A stretch of 64,000 nt of DNA, from the NCBI GenBank assembly GCA_013399115.1, contig VXAA01003342.1, forward strand, positions 39,598 through 103,597, written 5' to 3'. The stretch comes from Anseranas semipalmata (lineage: Eukaryota > Chordata > Aves > Anseriformes > Anseranatidae). The position numbers and the translations under genes were made by a program. The notes under the pieces were generated by a model. It had not been told where the DNA came from, made no database searches, and worked only from the letters and a program-made list of their open reading frames with translations. The first letter of the stretch is position 1. Each line of letters begins with the position of its first letter. Shown piece by piece: positions 23,690 through 35,849 of this stretch.

Positions 23690-24550
23690 AGCAAACCGCC
23701 TCCGGCCGGCGCGGGCGGGTGAGCGAGGCCGCCACTGGGCGGCGCTGCTCCGCCCCGTCAGCGGGAGCGGGCGGCCGGGGAGCGGGAGCGGGTCACGCCG
23801 CCCCGGCGCTCAGCCCTCTTCCACCGCCGCCCGGGAGCGGTGCCCTCGGACGGGGCTGNNNNNNNNNNNNNNNNNNNNNNNNNNNNNNNNNNNNNNNNNN
23901 NNNNNNNNNNNNNNNNNNNNNNNNNNNNNNNNNNNNNNNNNNNNNNNNNNNNNNNNNNNNNNNNNNNNNNNNNNNNNNNNNNNNNNNNNNNNNNNNNNNN
24001 NNNNNNNNNNNNNNNNNNNNNNNNNNNNNNNNNNNNNNNNNNNNNNNNNNNNNNNNNNNNNNNNNNNNNNNNNNNNNNNNNNNNNNNNNNNNNNNNNNNN
24101 NNNNNNNNNNNNNNNNNNNNNNNNNNNNNNNNNNNNNNNNNNNNNNNNNNNNNNNNNNNNNNNNNNNNNNNNNNNNNNNNNNNNNNNNNNNNNNNNNNNN
24201 NNNNNNNNNNNNNNNNNNNNNNNNNNNNNNNNNNNNNNNNNNNNNNNNNNNNNNNNNNNNNNNNNNNNNNNNNNNNNNNNNGCCGGGTCTTGCCCGCCGT
24301 GCTGAGGGGGGATCGCGGCACGGGTCTTACTGCTTTGTTCCTCCCCGAGGAGCCCGGGTGTGGGTGTCTGCTGCCTGCCCCGCTGAGGGAACCGTCTGGG
24401 GACTGATAACGGGGCCTGGCGTGGCAGGGAAGAGGGGCCAAACCTCACAAAATACCTCGGAAAATGCAGGGGAGAGCGGAGCGCCAGATGCTGTGTTGTG
24501 CCCGGGATTGTCACGGCTGTTGCCGCCCCGGTGTGCGTGTGTAGGGGATG
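23690..24550 (+). promoter_or_regulatory. GJA3: CpG island interrupted by a gap, probable GJA3 promoter
   Basis: GC- and CpG-rich sequence flanks an N gap, about 6 kb upstream of the GJA3 coding exon and on its 5' side. GJA3 has a non-coding first exon, so this is the likely promoter and exon 1. A possible donor, GGCGG|GTGAGC, has its GT at 23719-23720, but the true exon 1 may lie within the missing bases. The island could alternatively belong to an unrecognised transcript. Long open frames spanning the gap are artefacts of reading N as any residue. Confidence 0.55.
23859..24281. other. Assembly gap (423 Ns)
   Basis: An unbroken run of N within the GC-rich island. GC-rich promoters often drop out of short-read assemblies, so real sequence is missing and its true length may differ from 423. 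Confidence 0.99.
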
Positions 24551-27500
24551 TTGTTTCTTCCTTAAGGGTTACTGCTAACTTTTGAACATCGGTGTGCGTT
24601 TCAAGCCAGTTTTACACTAGGAGTGCAATTAAATCCAAGATACAAAGCAGGGACAGAGTTACTTCCACCCTTATGAATGGTCCCCCACAGAATGACAGCG
24701 CTGACGAACGTAACCCAAGATGCTTCTGATGTTTCGTGTGGTGAGCTCCGAGTTACCTGGCTGATGGAGGGCTTTCTCCTGGTCATGGGGAAAACAGCTC
24801 GCTGGCCTCCCTCAGGCCATGCAGGGACCAGGCTTTTGCCTCCCTCTGGTCACATCTTCGGTCTGAGAATTAACCAAAAACATGCCAGTTACTCATTCAC
24901 TTAGGACTCTAAAGGGATTGAAAGTATTTGAGATGAGTAAATGTTCTTTGAAATTCTTTGGAAGTTATTTATAGCTTGATTAGGGAAAAGTTTGCCAGTG
25001 TTAGCAGAAAGAAAAGTTGTGTCATTTTTTTTTTCCCTGTAGCCAAAAAGAGTGTCAGAAAGGTATTTAGGTCCATCCCCAACTCGCTGAAGAAATCACA
25101 TAAGCCTGAGATGTTATTAGGAATCCTGAGTGTGTGTTAGTTGTGTAAGAGCCTGGCATAGATATGAAGAAGGAATTGAACTGAGTAGCCAGAGCTACTA
25201 GAGTTTCCCTTTAAGGGAACTTTAAAGGGAAAAGAAAATCCCACTAGAGCACTTTAGAATTAAACTAGAAAAAAATTAATTGGTTTCCATAAGACAAATA
25301 TGTACTTTAAGAAGTTTGAACAGTGTATCTGGCACTGTCTGCTTGCAGTTACTGAACTTGTCTGAAGTCCCATCATACTTCAACCTGTCTGTTGGGTGCC
25401 CGCTTCTCTGCAGTGAAAAAGGGTCTTGAATCTTTGCACTGCCAGAAAAGCTCATCTTTCCTTTGTAAATCTGGGGCGGGGGGTGGGACGCTCCTTACTG
25501 TGCAGTTTTTAGATCCATGTGGCTGATCGTATGTGGACACCTGACAGATCTGTCTCATTCATGCTTCACTCCCTCGGGATGTAGGGACTGTCCCCCTCAT
25601 GCTCGACGGCTATTCCGTAGTGCCCCGGTAGCTCCGTACTCTTCTCACCTTTCAGAGTATTTTATTGGTAAGTCAATGTCTTTTAATTCCAAAGTAGAGC
25701 TCTAACATGGCATTTTAGTATGCTGGGGAAGAAGAAGGGTTACTTTTTGTTCCTGTTTTTTTTTTTTTTTTTCCTGTGAGTTGTGAATCAGAGCAAAGGT
25801 TTGCTATGCCAGGGAACGGAGAAGTTCAGCAGGTGGAGTGTAGCTCTCTTCCTGGGCTCAGCCCTGCTCTCCTTGCACTTTCCCTTTACTCAGGCCAAAC
25901 TTTCACAGAAGTTAAGAGGTTTTGCCTAGGATTTAAGGAAGAGGCTCCATAGTAGTAGTAAGTTTAAGACAGGATTTATTTCTCACAGGAGTTTAAAATG
26001 TAATGAAAGTAATAATAGATGCCTCTGAAAGTATTACACTGTGAGCATGAAGAAAGATATTTTTCAAGCCCTGATTCAAAATAAGTTTATAAAATGAATT
26101 ATGAAACTTCAGCTGTTGTGTATCATATATATATATGTACATGACCAAATACCATTAGGTTTCACTGGAAATTATAGCATCTCATTCTCTCCCTCCAGAT
26201 CTTCCAGTTTGTCTGGAATGACGTGGTCCACTACAAACTTTGTGCAAGGTGACTACTTTTATTGGATTTAAATTACCAGAGGTAAAAAACTGTTACAGAG
26301 ATACCTGATCATTTAGTGTGAAAACAAAGAAATATTGCTAGCTGTGTGTTCTCTTTTAACAGCATTTTTTTCATACTGCTTTGTAAAGTCTAGATAATTT
26401 TGAAGATAAAAACCCAAATCCCAAGACGTTACAGACAGTCACAAGAAATGAAAGAAAATGTGGGTTGAATTTAAGAAATCGTAATCTGATGGAGACGTGT
26501 GTTAGGTCTCAAAATAATTTCTAAAGGACTTTATAGATATACCAGTATTACAAAATCATAAACACACCAGCTGTCATAATCTGGTAATATATGCAGGATA
26601 GCTGTGTAATTATTTACATGTATGTGTATGTATACATATATATGCATACATAAACATGTGTATGAGTAAAATTATAAATAAAATATCATATTTCATACTC
26701 TTGACAGCGATGAATCTCTTCTGTGACAGCATCAGAAATACAAATAGAAATAATAACTGGCAAGTTTACAGATGACATTATAATTATGTCTCTCCTCTAG
26801 AGGGATATATTTGACATCACAGCTTTTAAACTTTATTCTCTGTCTTGCTCATTCTCTTTGTCACACACACAAACACACGCAACATCCACAAAGTCTGTTT
26901 ATGCTTTTACTAAACTTGATAACCAGTGGCAGAACATTGATTCTTAAACATAATTCCATGCCATTTTTTATGAACTGTCTGTTTTTCACTATTTTTCTCA
27001 ACTGAATGATTTTTTTAAAGTGACACAAACACCATACAATCCCAGTTCTTATGACATGATCCTAAGGTGCATGAAATCCTAGCTTTTCATACCATTGAAT
27101 CAAATTGCTTTCTGTGACAGATTCTCTGTCATTCTTTTGCAAGTATTTCCCCCAAAATTTCATGAAATACAGATAAAGATGTTTCATTTTTTAATCTGTA
27201 TTTTTTCCAATGACAGAAAGAAAAACCATCTCCTTTCACAAACTGTATGTGAGACTAGGGCTAAGCAGTTTCCCGTTTCTGTGTTCGAAAGCATGATCAG
27301 CAGTGCTGGAAGTCGTACTGCACAGTTGAAGTTTAATACTACAAAAGCAAACTTGGAAATGTTCTCAGCTAAAACATTGCATAGTGGCTGTTTAAATTTA
27401 GATGTAGGTATTTTGTTGTTGAACTTAATGGTGACAATTCAAATATTCTGTGAGCTCTTGGGTTTAGTCTGATGTCATTTAATCATTATTTATATCAAAA

Positions 27501-30241
27501 CATCCCTTTAAAATGGTTGGTGTTATTTTTGGATGCGTTATGTTGGCTTTAAGAATTACTCACTGGAGAATTTATTAATGCTGAAGGGAGATAAAGGACC
27601 AGGATTTCTGCAAAACCTCTAGCCATTGGAGCTAAGTATCTTCGCATTATCTTTGGAAATTATGTCCTTCCCATATTTATGCATAGGTGCTACACGTTTG
27701 TAGTGAAGGCAATGATTGCTGCAGTTGGTACTAAGATGAACACTGAGCTTTTCATATCTGTGCGGTTTAGATGCTATGGAATATCCACTCCCTTCTTAAG
27801 CACTTTTTCTCTGTGTACTCCACGAGTCTTCAGACTCTGAACTAAATCTTTTATTAATGTAAGCAATTAGAATCCCTTTTAAGTGTATCCTTTGAGAAAT
27901 GCATCATTGTGTCACACCTCTGGTGTCCTGAATTATCTCAGACTGGGCATTGTTGGCCTGTAGCAAAAAGGGAAAAAAACATTAGTATTAGTGGCTGGAG
28001 AAAGACTAAGAATAAATTAGATTCCTTTGCTTTTTAAAAATTATTATTTTTCTTCTTCCACTAGTCAGTAGATAATTCTTCCAAAAAGCACAAAAAATCC
28101 TACTTTAATCGTAGTGAACATTGCTTACTGATGTGTCCATATTAAAAAAAGACGGTTGCTGTCTGTTCAGCTTACAGTGCAGGGGTTATAGTTTTTCTTG
28201 AGGGCAGATTGACTTCGTTTGGGGGAACAACAGAAGGTAGTATCTGTCTTTATAAAGAACAGTCTGTGGCCCCTATCCCATCGGAAGCAAAGGTAATGTT
28301 GACCATGCTGAAAATGGACCATAATTAACAAGAGGAAGAAAATTTGGTGTGCTAACTTTTGCTGATCCAGAAACTTTCTATTACAAATATTAGTAACAAA
28401 AGAACAAACCTTAACTTTGGCTACATGTTATCTGAACCTTCCACTTTGCTTTATCTAGGTAGAAAACAAAGAGTGAGACAAAGAGAACTGATAGACACAG
28501 AATAATGCAAAGGATAGAAGACAAAGTGCAGAATTTGGTATTATGCTAAACTTCTTTAATCCACCCAATATCACATTATTCCTTTTGTTGTTCCTACACA
28601 ACAACTTTTACACTCAAAATAAGAAAATTACCAAACACTATTAAGATAGAACTAAACTGATAAAATTAAGATTGAGGATTAAAATTAAAAATCATATAAA
28701 CATATTAAATTAGGATTAAAGAAATAGAATATCCTAACAAAGTTTATGCAGTCTTGGGTTAATATTTTGAGAGGGAAAAATATATTCTTTAGGAACACCT
28801 TGAATATATTTCCAAAAAATGATTAAAAATTGTTTTAAGACCAAAAACATTACTGCACAAAATCAGTATTTCATATTAATACCCTAACTTACAATTTATC
28901 ATGCTGTGCTGGAAAAGGAATTCTATAATATTAAAGGCAATGTATTTTTGTAGGATATCAAATATCTATTTTATTGTGGGTTAAGTTCTTGTTGAATTAA
29001 CTTTCTGAGGATAAAAAGTGTATTAGCATTCCAGGTTTTCCAAAAATGTTGCTTTTTGTGTGGAAGAATACTATTCTGCAATTACAGGTATCTTATTTCC
29101 TCATAGTAAAATCAAGTTGTACAAAAATAACAAAAAGGTGTACAAAATTAACAAAATAACTTTAATTACCTTAACTGACAGCTTGAAAGAAGTTCAGTGC
29201 TGACTTTGGAAATGCTTCCTCTTGAAATTCATCGACACTGTTGCTGGAAATCACAATAAATTAAATACCAAAAATAGTGAATTTTCTCACTGGTAATTTG
29301 CTACATGTAATGATGAACTCCTTTTCTTCTTTGGAATTCTAACACACACAGGTACTTAGAAAAAAGTGTAAGTATGAAACTGAAAAGAATAAAGTGTAAT
29401 TCAGTTATACTAATAGAAGTATTTTGAAATTTTTAAACAAGAAGGATAGCAGGTTAGCCAGTCTTTTTTGATAGTGATTTTTCTTGCATGCAGATTGTTG
29501 TATCCAGTATAGAAACCTTTCCATCGTTCCTCTCAGAATTTGTAATTTTCACCAATATTTCTAGTTATTCAAATAATTCTCTCTTTCTGGAAATAAACAA
29601 ACTCAAATATGAGTAGGATTGGAGAACATTCTTGTTGGTGGTGTACACATTCCAGAATTAAACTGTAAATTCTATAGTTTTTGAATAATAATAGTCTGTG
29701 TTTGTACAGTATTAAAATAGCAGAGACCTGAGACATTACTAGCCTCCTGAATGCTGTAATAAATAAGTCCTGATAATAAAAAAAGATTGTTAGCCAAACT
29801 TTTTATCACACTGTGGTACAAGTGCTGTCACTTTATGAGTAAGAATATTCTGATTAATTGAACTAATTTCCACCTGCTCCTTTCTAAAAATAGTCAAGAA
29901 CAGTTAGAGGCATCTCAGGTGCAAGAAGCAGAGAAATGACATTGTTTAAATATTTAAATCTAGTCGAAATTCTAGTTCTGAATGTGTCCTGCTTGCCATT
30001 GTGTATAGACACACCTGCATTGGCTAGCGAAAGCACCAGACATCCTACTTCTGTGTTCCCCCAGACCCATGGCTGCATGGGACACAGGGTTAGTAATTCT
30101 GAACATACGCGTGCAATGTTCTGCAAAAGGAGGGACGCTTAAGAAATGTCATTTGTCGAGGCCCAATCTGTTCTGCCGCAGCATTGTGTAATTATGAGAT
30201 TTTTTAACGTTGCTCTAATTGCTCTAATGTTGTTATTGCAG
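24551..30241 (+). other. GJA3: Presumed GJA3 intron 1, AT-rich
   Basis: Between the CpG island and the GJA3 acceptor the sequence becomes markedly AT-rich, above all at 25.9-30.1 kb. There are TA/CATA-rich patches near 26.13 and 26.63-26.67 kb and a T17 run at 25756-25772. A stretch near 26.76 kb reads KFTDD, similar to the reverse-transcriptase FADD box, but is too short to call. No exon or mobile element is otherwise recognised. Confidence 0.5.
25204..25232. repeat. Perfect 11-bp hairpin
   Basis: TTTCCCTTTAA (25204-25214) and TTAAAGGGAAA (25222-25232) are exact reverse complements around a 7-base loop. It lies in the presumed GJA3 intron 1. Confidence 0.9.
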
Positions 30242-30258
30242 GTTAGAAATCTGAAACG
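30242..30258 (+). other. GJA3: GJA3 coding-exon splice acceptor and 5' UTR part
   Basis: The acceptor tgttattgcag ends at 30241, and 17 exon bases without an ATG precede the start codon. Upstream, GCTCTAAT occurs twice (30212-30219 and 30221-30228). Each copy contains CTAAT, a good branch-point match. The pyrimidine tract between is weak. The partner exon is presumed to lie in the CpG island near 24 kb. Confidence 0.7.
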
Positions 30259-31794
30259 ATGGGTGACTGGAGCTTTCTGGGGAGACTGTTAGAGAACGCG
30301 CAGGAGCACTCCACGGTCATTGGCAAGGTTTGGCTGACGGTGCTGTTCATCTTCAGGATACTGGTGCTGGGGGCCGCTGCTGAGGAGGTCTGGGGAGACG
30401 AGCAGTCAGACTTTACGTGCAACACGCAGCAACCTGGTTGTGAGAATGTTTGCTATGACAAAGCCTTCCCCATTTCTCACATCCGCTTCTGGGTGCTGCA
30501 GATCATTTTTGTCTCCACTCCAACCCTCATCTACCTGGGCCATGTGCTGCACATCGTACGCATGGAGGAGAAGAGGAAAGAGAAAGAAGAGGAGCTGAAA
30601 AAGAAGGGGAACACCAAAGACAACAACTACCCAGCAGCAGCAACATCTGGCAATGGTGGTGGAGGCAGCAATAACGTCAAGGATCCTCCTGCCAAAAGGG
30701 GGAAGGAAAAGCTCCCGATCCGTGATGAGCGTGGTAGAATCCGTATGGGGGGTGCCCTGCTTCGTACCTATGTCTTCAACATAATTTTCAAGACGCTGTT
30801 TGAGGTGGGCTTCATTGTGGGCCAGTACTTCCTATATGGCTTTGAACTAAAGCCAGTCTACCAGTGCAGCCGCCCGCCTTGCCCACACACTGTGGACTGC
30901 TTCATCTCGCGGCCCACTGAGAAGACCATCTTCATCATCTTCATGTTGGTGGTGGCCTCTGTCTCCCTACTGCTGAACATGCTTGAGATATATCACTTGG
31001 GGTGGAAGAAGCTCAAGCAGGGCATGACAAGCCAGTACAGCCTTGAGATGCCCGTCACAACACTGGCACCGGTCATGGTAACGGGGGAGACCAAACCTGT
31101 TTCCCTGCCACCACCAGCACCACCCGTGGTGATAACAACCACCGCCCCCCCTCCTGTTCTGCCTGACACCCGCGCTGTCACACCGCTGCTGGCCCCGCTG
31201 ACCATGGCACCGTACTATGCTGCGGCTGCTCCCAGAGCACGGCCCCCCTCCAACACGGCCTCCGTGGCAAGCTACCCTGTGGCTCCACCGGTTCCCGAGG
31301 AGAGGCACCGTGCCGTCACCCCCACGCCTGTCTCCACTCCTGTCACCATCCCGACCCCCATCCCCACGCCCACGCCAGCCGTCGTCAACTACTTCAACAG
31401 CAAAAACCATGCCCTTGCAGCTGAGCAGAACTGGGTCAACATGGCAGCCGAGCAGCAGGGGAAGGCTCCCTCCAGCTCGGCGGGCTCCTCCACCCCCAGC
31501 AGCGTCAGGCATCCCCTTCCAGAGCAGGAAGAGCCCCTGGAGCAGCTTCTCCCACCCCCAGCTGGGCCACCCATCACTGCGGCCAACAGCGGCAGCAGCA
31601 CCAGCCTGAGCGGGGCGAGCGGCGGCAAGTGGGATGTGGAGGGCGAGGAGGAGCTGTCGGAGGAACGGCCCGTCTCAGCTGCCTGCACCGCCGTGGAGAT
31701 GCACGAGCCACCGCTGCTCGTAGACACGCGGCGCTTGAGCAGGGCCAGTAAGTCGAGCAGCAGCAGAGCCAGGTCAGACGACCTGGCCGTGTAG
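30259..31794 (+). CDS. GJA3: Connexin 46/56, gap junction alpha-3 protein
   Basis: This 511-codon frame encodes an alpha-group connexin, the lens-fibre gap-junction subunit (Cx46 in mammals, Cx56 in chicken). The N terminus is [18 protein letters not shown]. Membrane segments lie near residues 21-41, 77-97, 172-193 and 224-244. Loop 1 carries C54, C61 and C65; loop 2 carries C203, C208 and C214. The cytoplasmic loop (98-171) has a Lys/Glu-rich helix (102-116) and a Gly/Asn-rich linker (131-139). The tail of about 265 residues contains a Pro/Thr-rich part (about 265-375, with TP-repeats at 354-373), the alpha-connexin motif [12 protein letters not shown] (389-400), an acidic patch, and a Ser/Arg-rich end finishing DDLAV. 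That end resembles the PDZ-binding tails of Cx43 and Cx50. S494 in RRLSRAS probably corresponds to the phosphorylated Ser493 of chicken Cx56. The length fits chicken (about 510), not human (435). ATG has A at -3 and G at +4. The frame is intact. Confidence 0.97.
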   Translation: MGDWSFLGRLLENAQEHSTVIGKVWLTVLFIFRILVLGAAAEEVWGDEQSDFTCNTQQPGCENVCYDKAFPISHIRFWVLQIIFVSTPTLIYLGHVLHIVRMEEKRKEKEEELKKKGNTKDNNYPAAATSGNGGGGSNNVKDPPAKRGKEKLPIRDERGRIRMGGALLRTYVFNIIFKTLFEVGFIVGQYFLYGFELKPVYQCSRPPCPHTVDCFISRPTEKTIFIIFMLVVASVSLLLNMLEIYHLGWKKLKQGMTSQYSLEMPVTTLAPVMVTGETKPVSLPPPAPPVVITTTAPPPVLPDTRAVTPLLAPLTMAPYYAAAAPRARPPSNTASVASYPVAPPVPEERHRAVTPTPVSTPVTIPTPIPTPTPAVVNYFNSKNHALAAEQNWVNMAAEQQGKAPSSSAGSSTPSSVRHPLPEQEEPLEQLLPPPAGPPITAANSGSSTSLSGASGGKWDVEGEEELSEERPVSAACTAVEMHEPPLLVDTRRLSRASKSSSSRARSDDLAV

Positions 31795-33225
31795 CGCGGT
31801 CGCCTCTGCGCAGCGGGGCAGAGGGCTGAAGGCAGAGCGGGCAGGGGAGCTGCCCCGGCAGGCCAGGCCCGGCGCGGGCGGGAAGGCCTGGCTTTCAAAC
31901 TTTGACGCTTGCTGTTTTTTGCACTCTGTGAGTTGTAGTGGGGAAAAATAGCAACATTTTCTAATAGGTCAGGGGTGGCCGAAGCGCAGCCCGTGGGCCA
32001 GGGGACCGGTCGGGCTCTCTTTAATGTCCGTGGCAGTTCTCCCAAGGGCGGCCGTAGTGGAGGCCTGCACAGGTAGCAGGTGCTGATGGTAGCTGGTCAC
32101 GTGCCCTGAGGCTGACTTTGATTTGAGAAGAATGTTCATATCCCTGGTGCCCATGTGCCTGCCCATCATCTCCTTCATGCCCTTGCCTTCCAGCCTTTTC
32201 ACACAAGCTCTACGTGAGCAGACGCTATGACTGATTTTCTTCCTCTGAAATCCTCTATAGCCCGATGGCAAACATCAGGGTGGCATATTGCCTTCTGGCA
32301 CCTGTCATCTCTACGGACCAACTTGCCATGTTAAAGACCAAGGCGACTTCAGTCTCTTCCATATAACACAACTTAATTAAGCTTCTATGCTCATGGCAAA
32401 TTGTCAGCGTGGTCCTCTTGGCTGGGCAACGTTTAGGTAACCCCTGTAATAGATTTTATCATTTTGAAGTTCATCTTTCTCCTTTTTTTTTTTTAATTTG
32501 TTTTTATTTTGACTCTTGACCTGTTAGGAAGTGTTCGGTTTGACCTTCTATCCAGTGTTTGCCGACCATGATCACACCATGTTTTTAAGCCCACAAATAC
32601 ATTTCAGCATGTTTGATTATCATTTTAGATGACTTCTGAAATTGCTTAGAAGAGGACAGGAATGTAAACCACACACCTCAGAAATGATTACACAGAACAA
32701 TTTCTCTTCAGAAAGCAAGGATTATGATTTCAAGACATTGTGGCCCCATACGTTGCCCATGGACAAACTATAGGATGAAGTATAGTTCTGCATTTTAGAC
32801 TATTAGATAACAGCTTAAGTTTGTTGGAGAAAAGCTTTTTAGAAGTAAACTTGAGTGCATATTTTTAAGTATTTGAACATTTTTAGAGTAACTTTGATCT
32901 GTAGGTTTAAACTTACTTGACTGTGTACTTACTCATTTTAGTTTGATTTTTGATCTTAGAAGAAAATGTAAGGGGAAAGAAACTTAACTGATGGTGAAAG
33001 TCCCAAAGCAACATTATTTCCTGTTGTGATCTACCCTGTCCTTTAACAGCAATCTGTAGTGTCTGACAAGTCCGTAAAAACAGATTTAGACAATATTGTA
33101 TTGCGGAAAATGTGGCTAAAATATCTGGGCAACATGCTAGTGGCTGAAGGGTCTGTTCTGATCCCACCGAAGTCACTTGCAGAATTTCCATTCATTTTAA
33201 CAAGGAACAAGATTGGGGATGGATC

Positions 33226-33303
33226 TTGCAGGCCTTACTCAATCAAAACTAAATTTCACATGGAGTTTTGGGAGCCAGAAGGAGTGTAGATTTGGGGCCT
33301 TAG
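33226..33303. repeat. Palindromic repeat relic downstream of GJA3
   Basis: 'caggccttactcaatcaaaact' followed after 14 bases by 'ggagttttgggagccagaaggagtg' and 'atttggggcct' resembles a widespread amniote hairpin repeat of the form ccttactcaggcaaaactcc...ggagttttgcctgagtaagg. Another 'cccttactcaggcaaagc' lies at 33668-33685. Confidence 0.4.
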
Positions 33304-33988
33304 ATAAAGACATGAAAATCCTGCTTTTGAAAATTGTGCATTTCCCTTTAAAATGGGTGGAGGAAACTGCTGGGTATTTTTTTCTAAGGTGCAGCTTTCC
33401 TTTTAGCTGACTTAATCCTTCATTCCTTTGTAACAAGTACTCTCACAGAAGTTAGTCAGAATTTTGGATGCCTGATGAGGCTCGTGAGAGTTTGGGTACA
33501 AAGCAACACAGGATTAGGCCCAACTTCTGTTCTAAGCAAAATCCAAAAGAGTTGAAGCTCAGAGTCGGTCCTGTGGCTGCTGTAAATTGGAAGCCCCGTA
33601 ATGGAGACGAGCAGTCGGACACTGGGATAGCCCTTCGCGTGTTCAGAGTACTTGGCCTGGCAGCGCAGCCCTTACTCAGGCAAAGCAGGGTCACCCTGTA
33701 GCAAACAGTTACAATTGCCAGTTACTCTGCTGTTAAATGTGTTCCTGAATGTGTTGACTTTATTCAACAATTCAAATATGTTCCCACCATTCCAGATTAA
33801 AGATTTTTTTACTACTTTTGAATAGACAGAAAGAGTTTCTCATGGTCAGAGGCACTGTTCTGCAACCCTTGGGCGTGCTGTCTCATGACTGCCTTGACCT
33901 GCTTGTAGTGAACGAGGTGAGGAGAAGTCCTTATGCTGCCACTGATCTTGGGGCAGGCACTGCATTAAAAGTCAATGTACAGTAGTAC

Positions 33989-33994
33989 AATAAA
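33989..33994 (+). terminator. GJA3: Candidate GJA3 polyadenylation signal
   Basis: AATAAA about 2.2 kb after the GJA3 stop, within agtacaataaagatatc. It is the first canonical hexamer seen downstream. Later ones occur at about 35.99 and 37.82 kb, so this assignment is tentative. Confidence 0.35.
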
Positions 33995-34680
33995 GATATC
34001 TACGATTAGGTGTTCAGCTTTGGGCACGATCTTGTGAATTTTCTATGTTATAAGCCATAAAAATCCTTTATGCAAGAAAGCTAAAAGCTAAATCCTGCTT
34101 TGTGTTGTATCCGTGCAACTATGTGGAACTTAAAGTTGATACAGTTGCCCAGGTGTAAACAAAGGCAGAGCTTAGAACTCAAAAATTTTAGGCTTGTTAT
34201 CATCTATAGTAGCAGTTTCTAAGTTTTGGTAAATGCCAAGTAATTAAATTGCTGAAATAATGCAATATGCATCTCTGTATTTTAGTACATCAAAATTCAT
34301 GGGCTGTATTTCCCTTTTCTTTCATGCTTCTGAAGAATGAAGTCAAAGTCTCTCTGGAGTGTATTTATATAAACCAGGCCACCTGGAATACGTGCTTTTT
34401 TATATTGACGGCTGAGGGCAAAATTGACTTTCTGATTGATGGAGCCCTGTATCTTGCAGTTCTTAACTTAGTGCAGCCCTTTTAGAGTGTCCCCTGCAGG
34501 ATTGCATCCGTATTGTATATTAAAAAATAGGAACAGAGATAGGTTTAACTTAGGATCAACTGATACCTAGTCTACCCTTTTGAATTAATGTGTGTGGTTA
34601 GACCCGCAGAGAGTTCAGGTGCTTTTGTGGCATATATGGTATTTTCAGGCAGAGTAACTACTGGAAAGCTGTAAAAGATC

Positions 34681-34706
34681 TTTTTTTTTTTTTTTTTTTT
34701 TTTTTT
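34681..34706 (+). repeat. T26 homopolymer
   Basis: Twenty-six consecutive T. No recognisable retroposon body lies beside it, so it is not clearly a reversed poly(A) tail. Confidence 0.97.
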
Positions 34707-35634
34707 CTGTTCTGTAAGGTTCAGGGGGGAGAAATGCAAGTTTTCTGCAATCCCTAAGAGAAATCTGACAGAGCAGCCTCCACATCAAAGCAATACTAGT
34801 CTGAGAAAGCAAAGCTACAACTCACGGGTTGGGCTTTTAAGATCAGCTTGTTTAAGTTCCACCAAACAACTCTACAGTGTCAAGCTTCTTGGTTACCTAC
34901 AATTTCGTTTGAAGTCCAGTAATTGTTTCTTCATTTAAAGCCCAGGTAACTGTTTCAGCAGAAGTCCCCTTTATCGCTTACCACTCCTGTTAGTTGCTGT
35001 GTCAAATCTGGGATCTGTTGAAAAAAAATTCCATGGATGTGGCAGATTTTGAGTACTTTAATTACTCTTTACTCATGAACTATCACGGAATTCAACATAC
35101 ATGAGTAAAGCATAAGGACCAAACTCAGGATTTGTCCTAATGCACAGTGTTACAATAGGACTACAGATCTTAATTCGGAACTAATGGAAAAATTATGATA
35201 AGGCCCAATCCTTTTCACTTTTTTCCTGAGTAAGAATTACAGATAGAAATTATTTAGTGCCTAATAAGATATTTTCAGTACATGGGTATTAGCTGGTGTA
35301 TCAACAGGTGAGCATTTCAATGATTAAAGGTATTTGCCCCGTTTTGATATTACAAGAGATTAGTTTGCCCTCTTCCATAATTCTGGAAAAAATGTACAAA
35401 TACCAACTAACTTGCAGAACAGAGTCTGTTGGCAAAAATACCTGTTAGTTTTCAAGTTGCTTACTCATATACATTAACTAGTTCCAAAGAGGTGGCTGGT
35501 AGCAAATGATACTTTGATGTAGCCTGCTTATATGGCCCTTCAAGCCACAATCCTGAAAGATTGTATTCATACCCCTAACTAAAGCCAGTTATTGCAGAAG
35601 AGGAACAGAGTCATGCCTGATATTAAGAAAAGTG

Positions 35635-35657
35635 AAAAAAAAAAAAAAAAAAAAAAA
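35635..35657 (+). repeat. A23 homopolymer
   Basis: Twenty-three consecutive A preceded by 'aagaaaagtg'. No SINE or processed pseudogene is recognised upstream. Confidence 0.95.
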
Positions 35658-35849
35658 GAAAGACTCATTTTTGCTCTTCGAATAGAATGTGGGGAGATTG
35701 TTCTCTGTCTTAACTGAAGTAAAAAAAAAAAAGCTATGGTGAACTATGAAGAAGAAAAAAAGAAAAGCAAAACAAAAGATTCTCTTTGAACAAGCTACCA
35801 GGTGTATGACGTGCTACTCTTTTTGCAGTAAGTCATCTCACTGTTACTA

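Larger units (their letters stand above)
31795..34010 (+). other. GJA3: GJA3 downstream region and possible 3' UTR
   Basis: GC-rich sequence follows the TAG for about 100 bases, then composition falls. The first clear AATAAA on this strand lies at 33989-33994. Whether the transcript ends there or runs further cannot be decided from sequence. A palindromic repeat relic lies at about 33.23-33.30 kb. Confidence 0.4.

Noticed and set aside
23628..24585. Long open frames of 188-308 residues on both strands across the CpG island
   Set aside because: Most of their length is N-run read as unknown residues; the real flanks are GC-rich non-coding sequence.
26755..26800. KFTDD stretch as a reverse-transcriptase remnant
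   Set aside because: Only one motif with no supporting blocks on either side.
30967..32045. 181- and 218-residue minus-strand frames over GJA3
   Set aside because: Antisense shadows of the GC-rich GJA3 tail, with composition explained by the sense codons.
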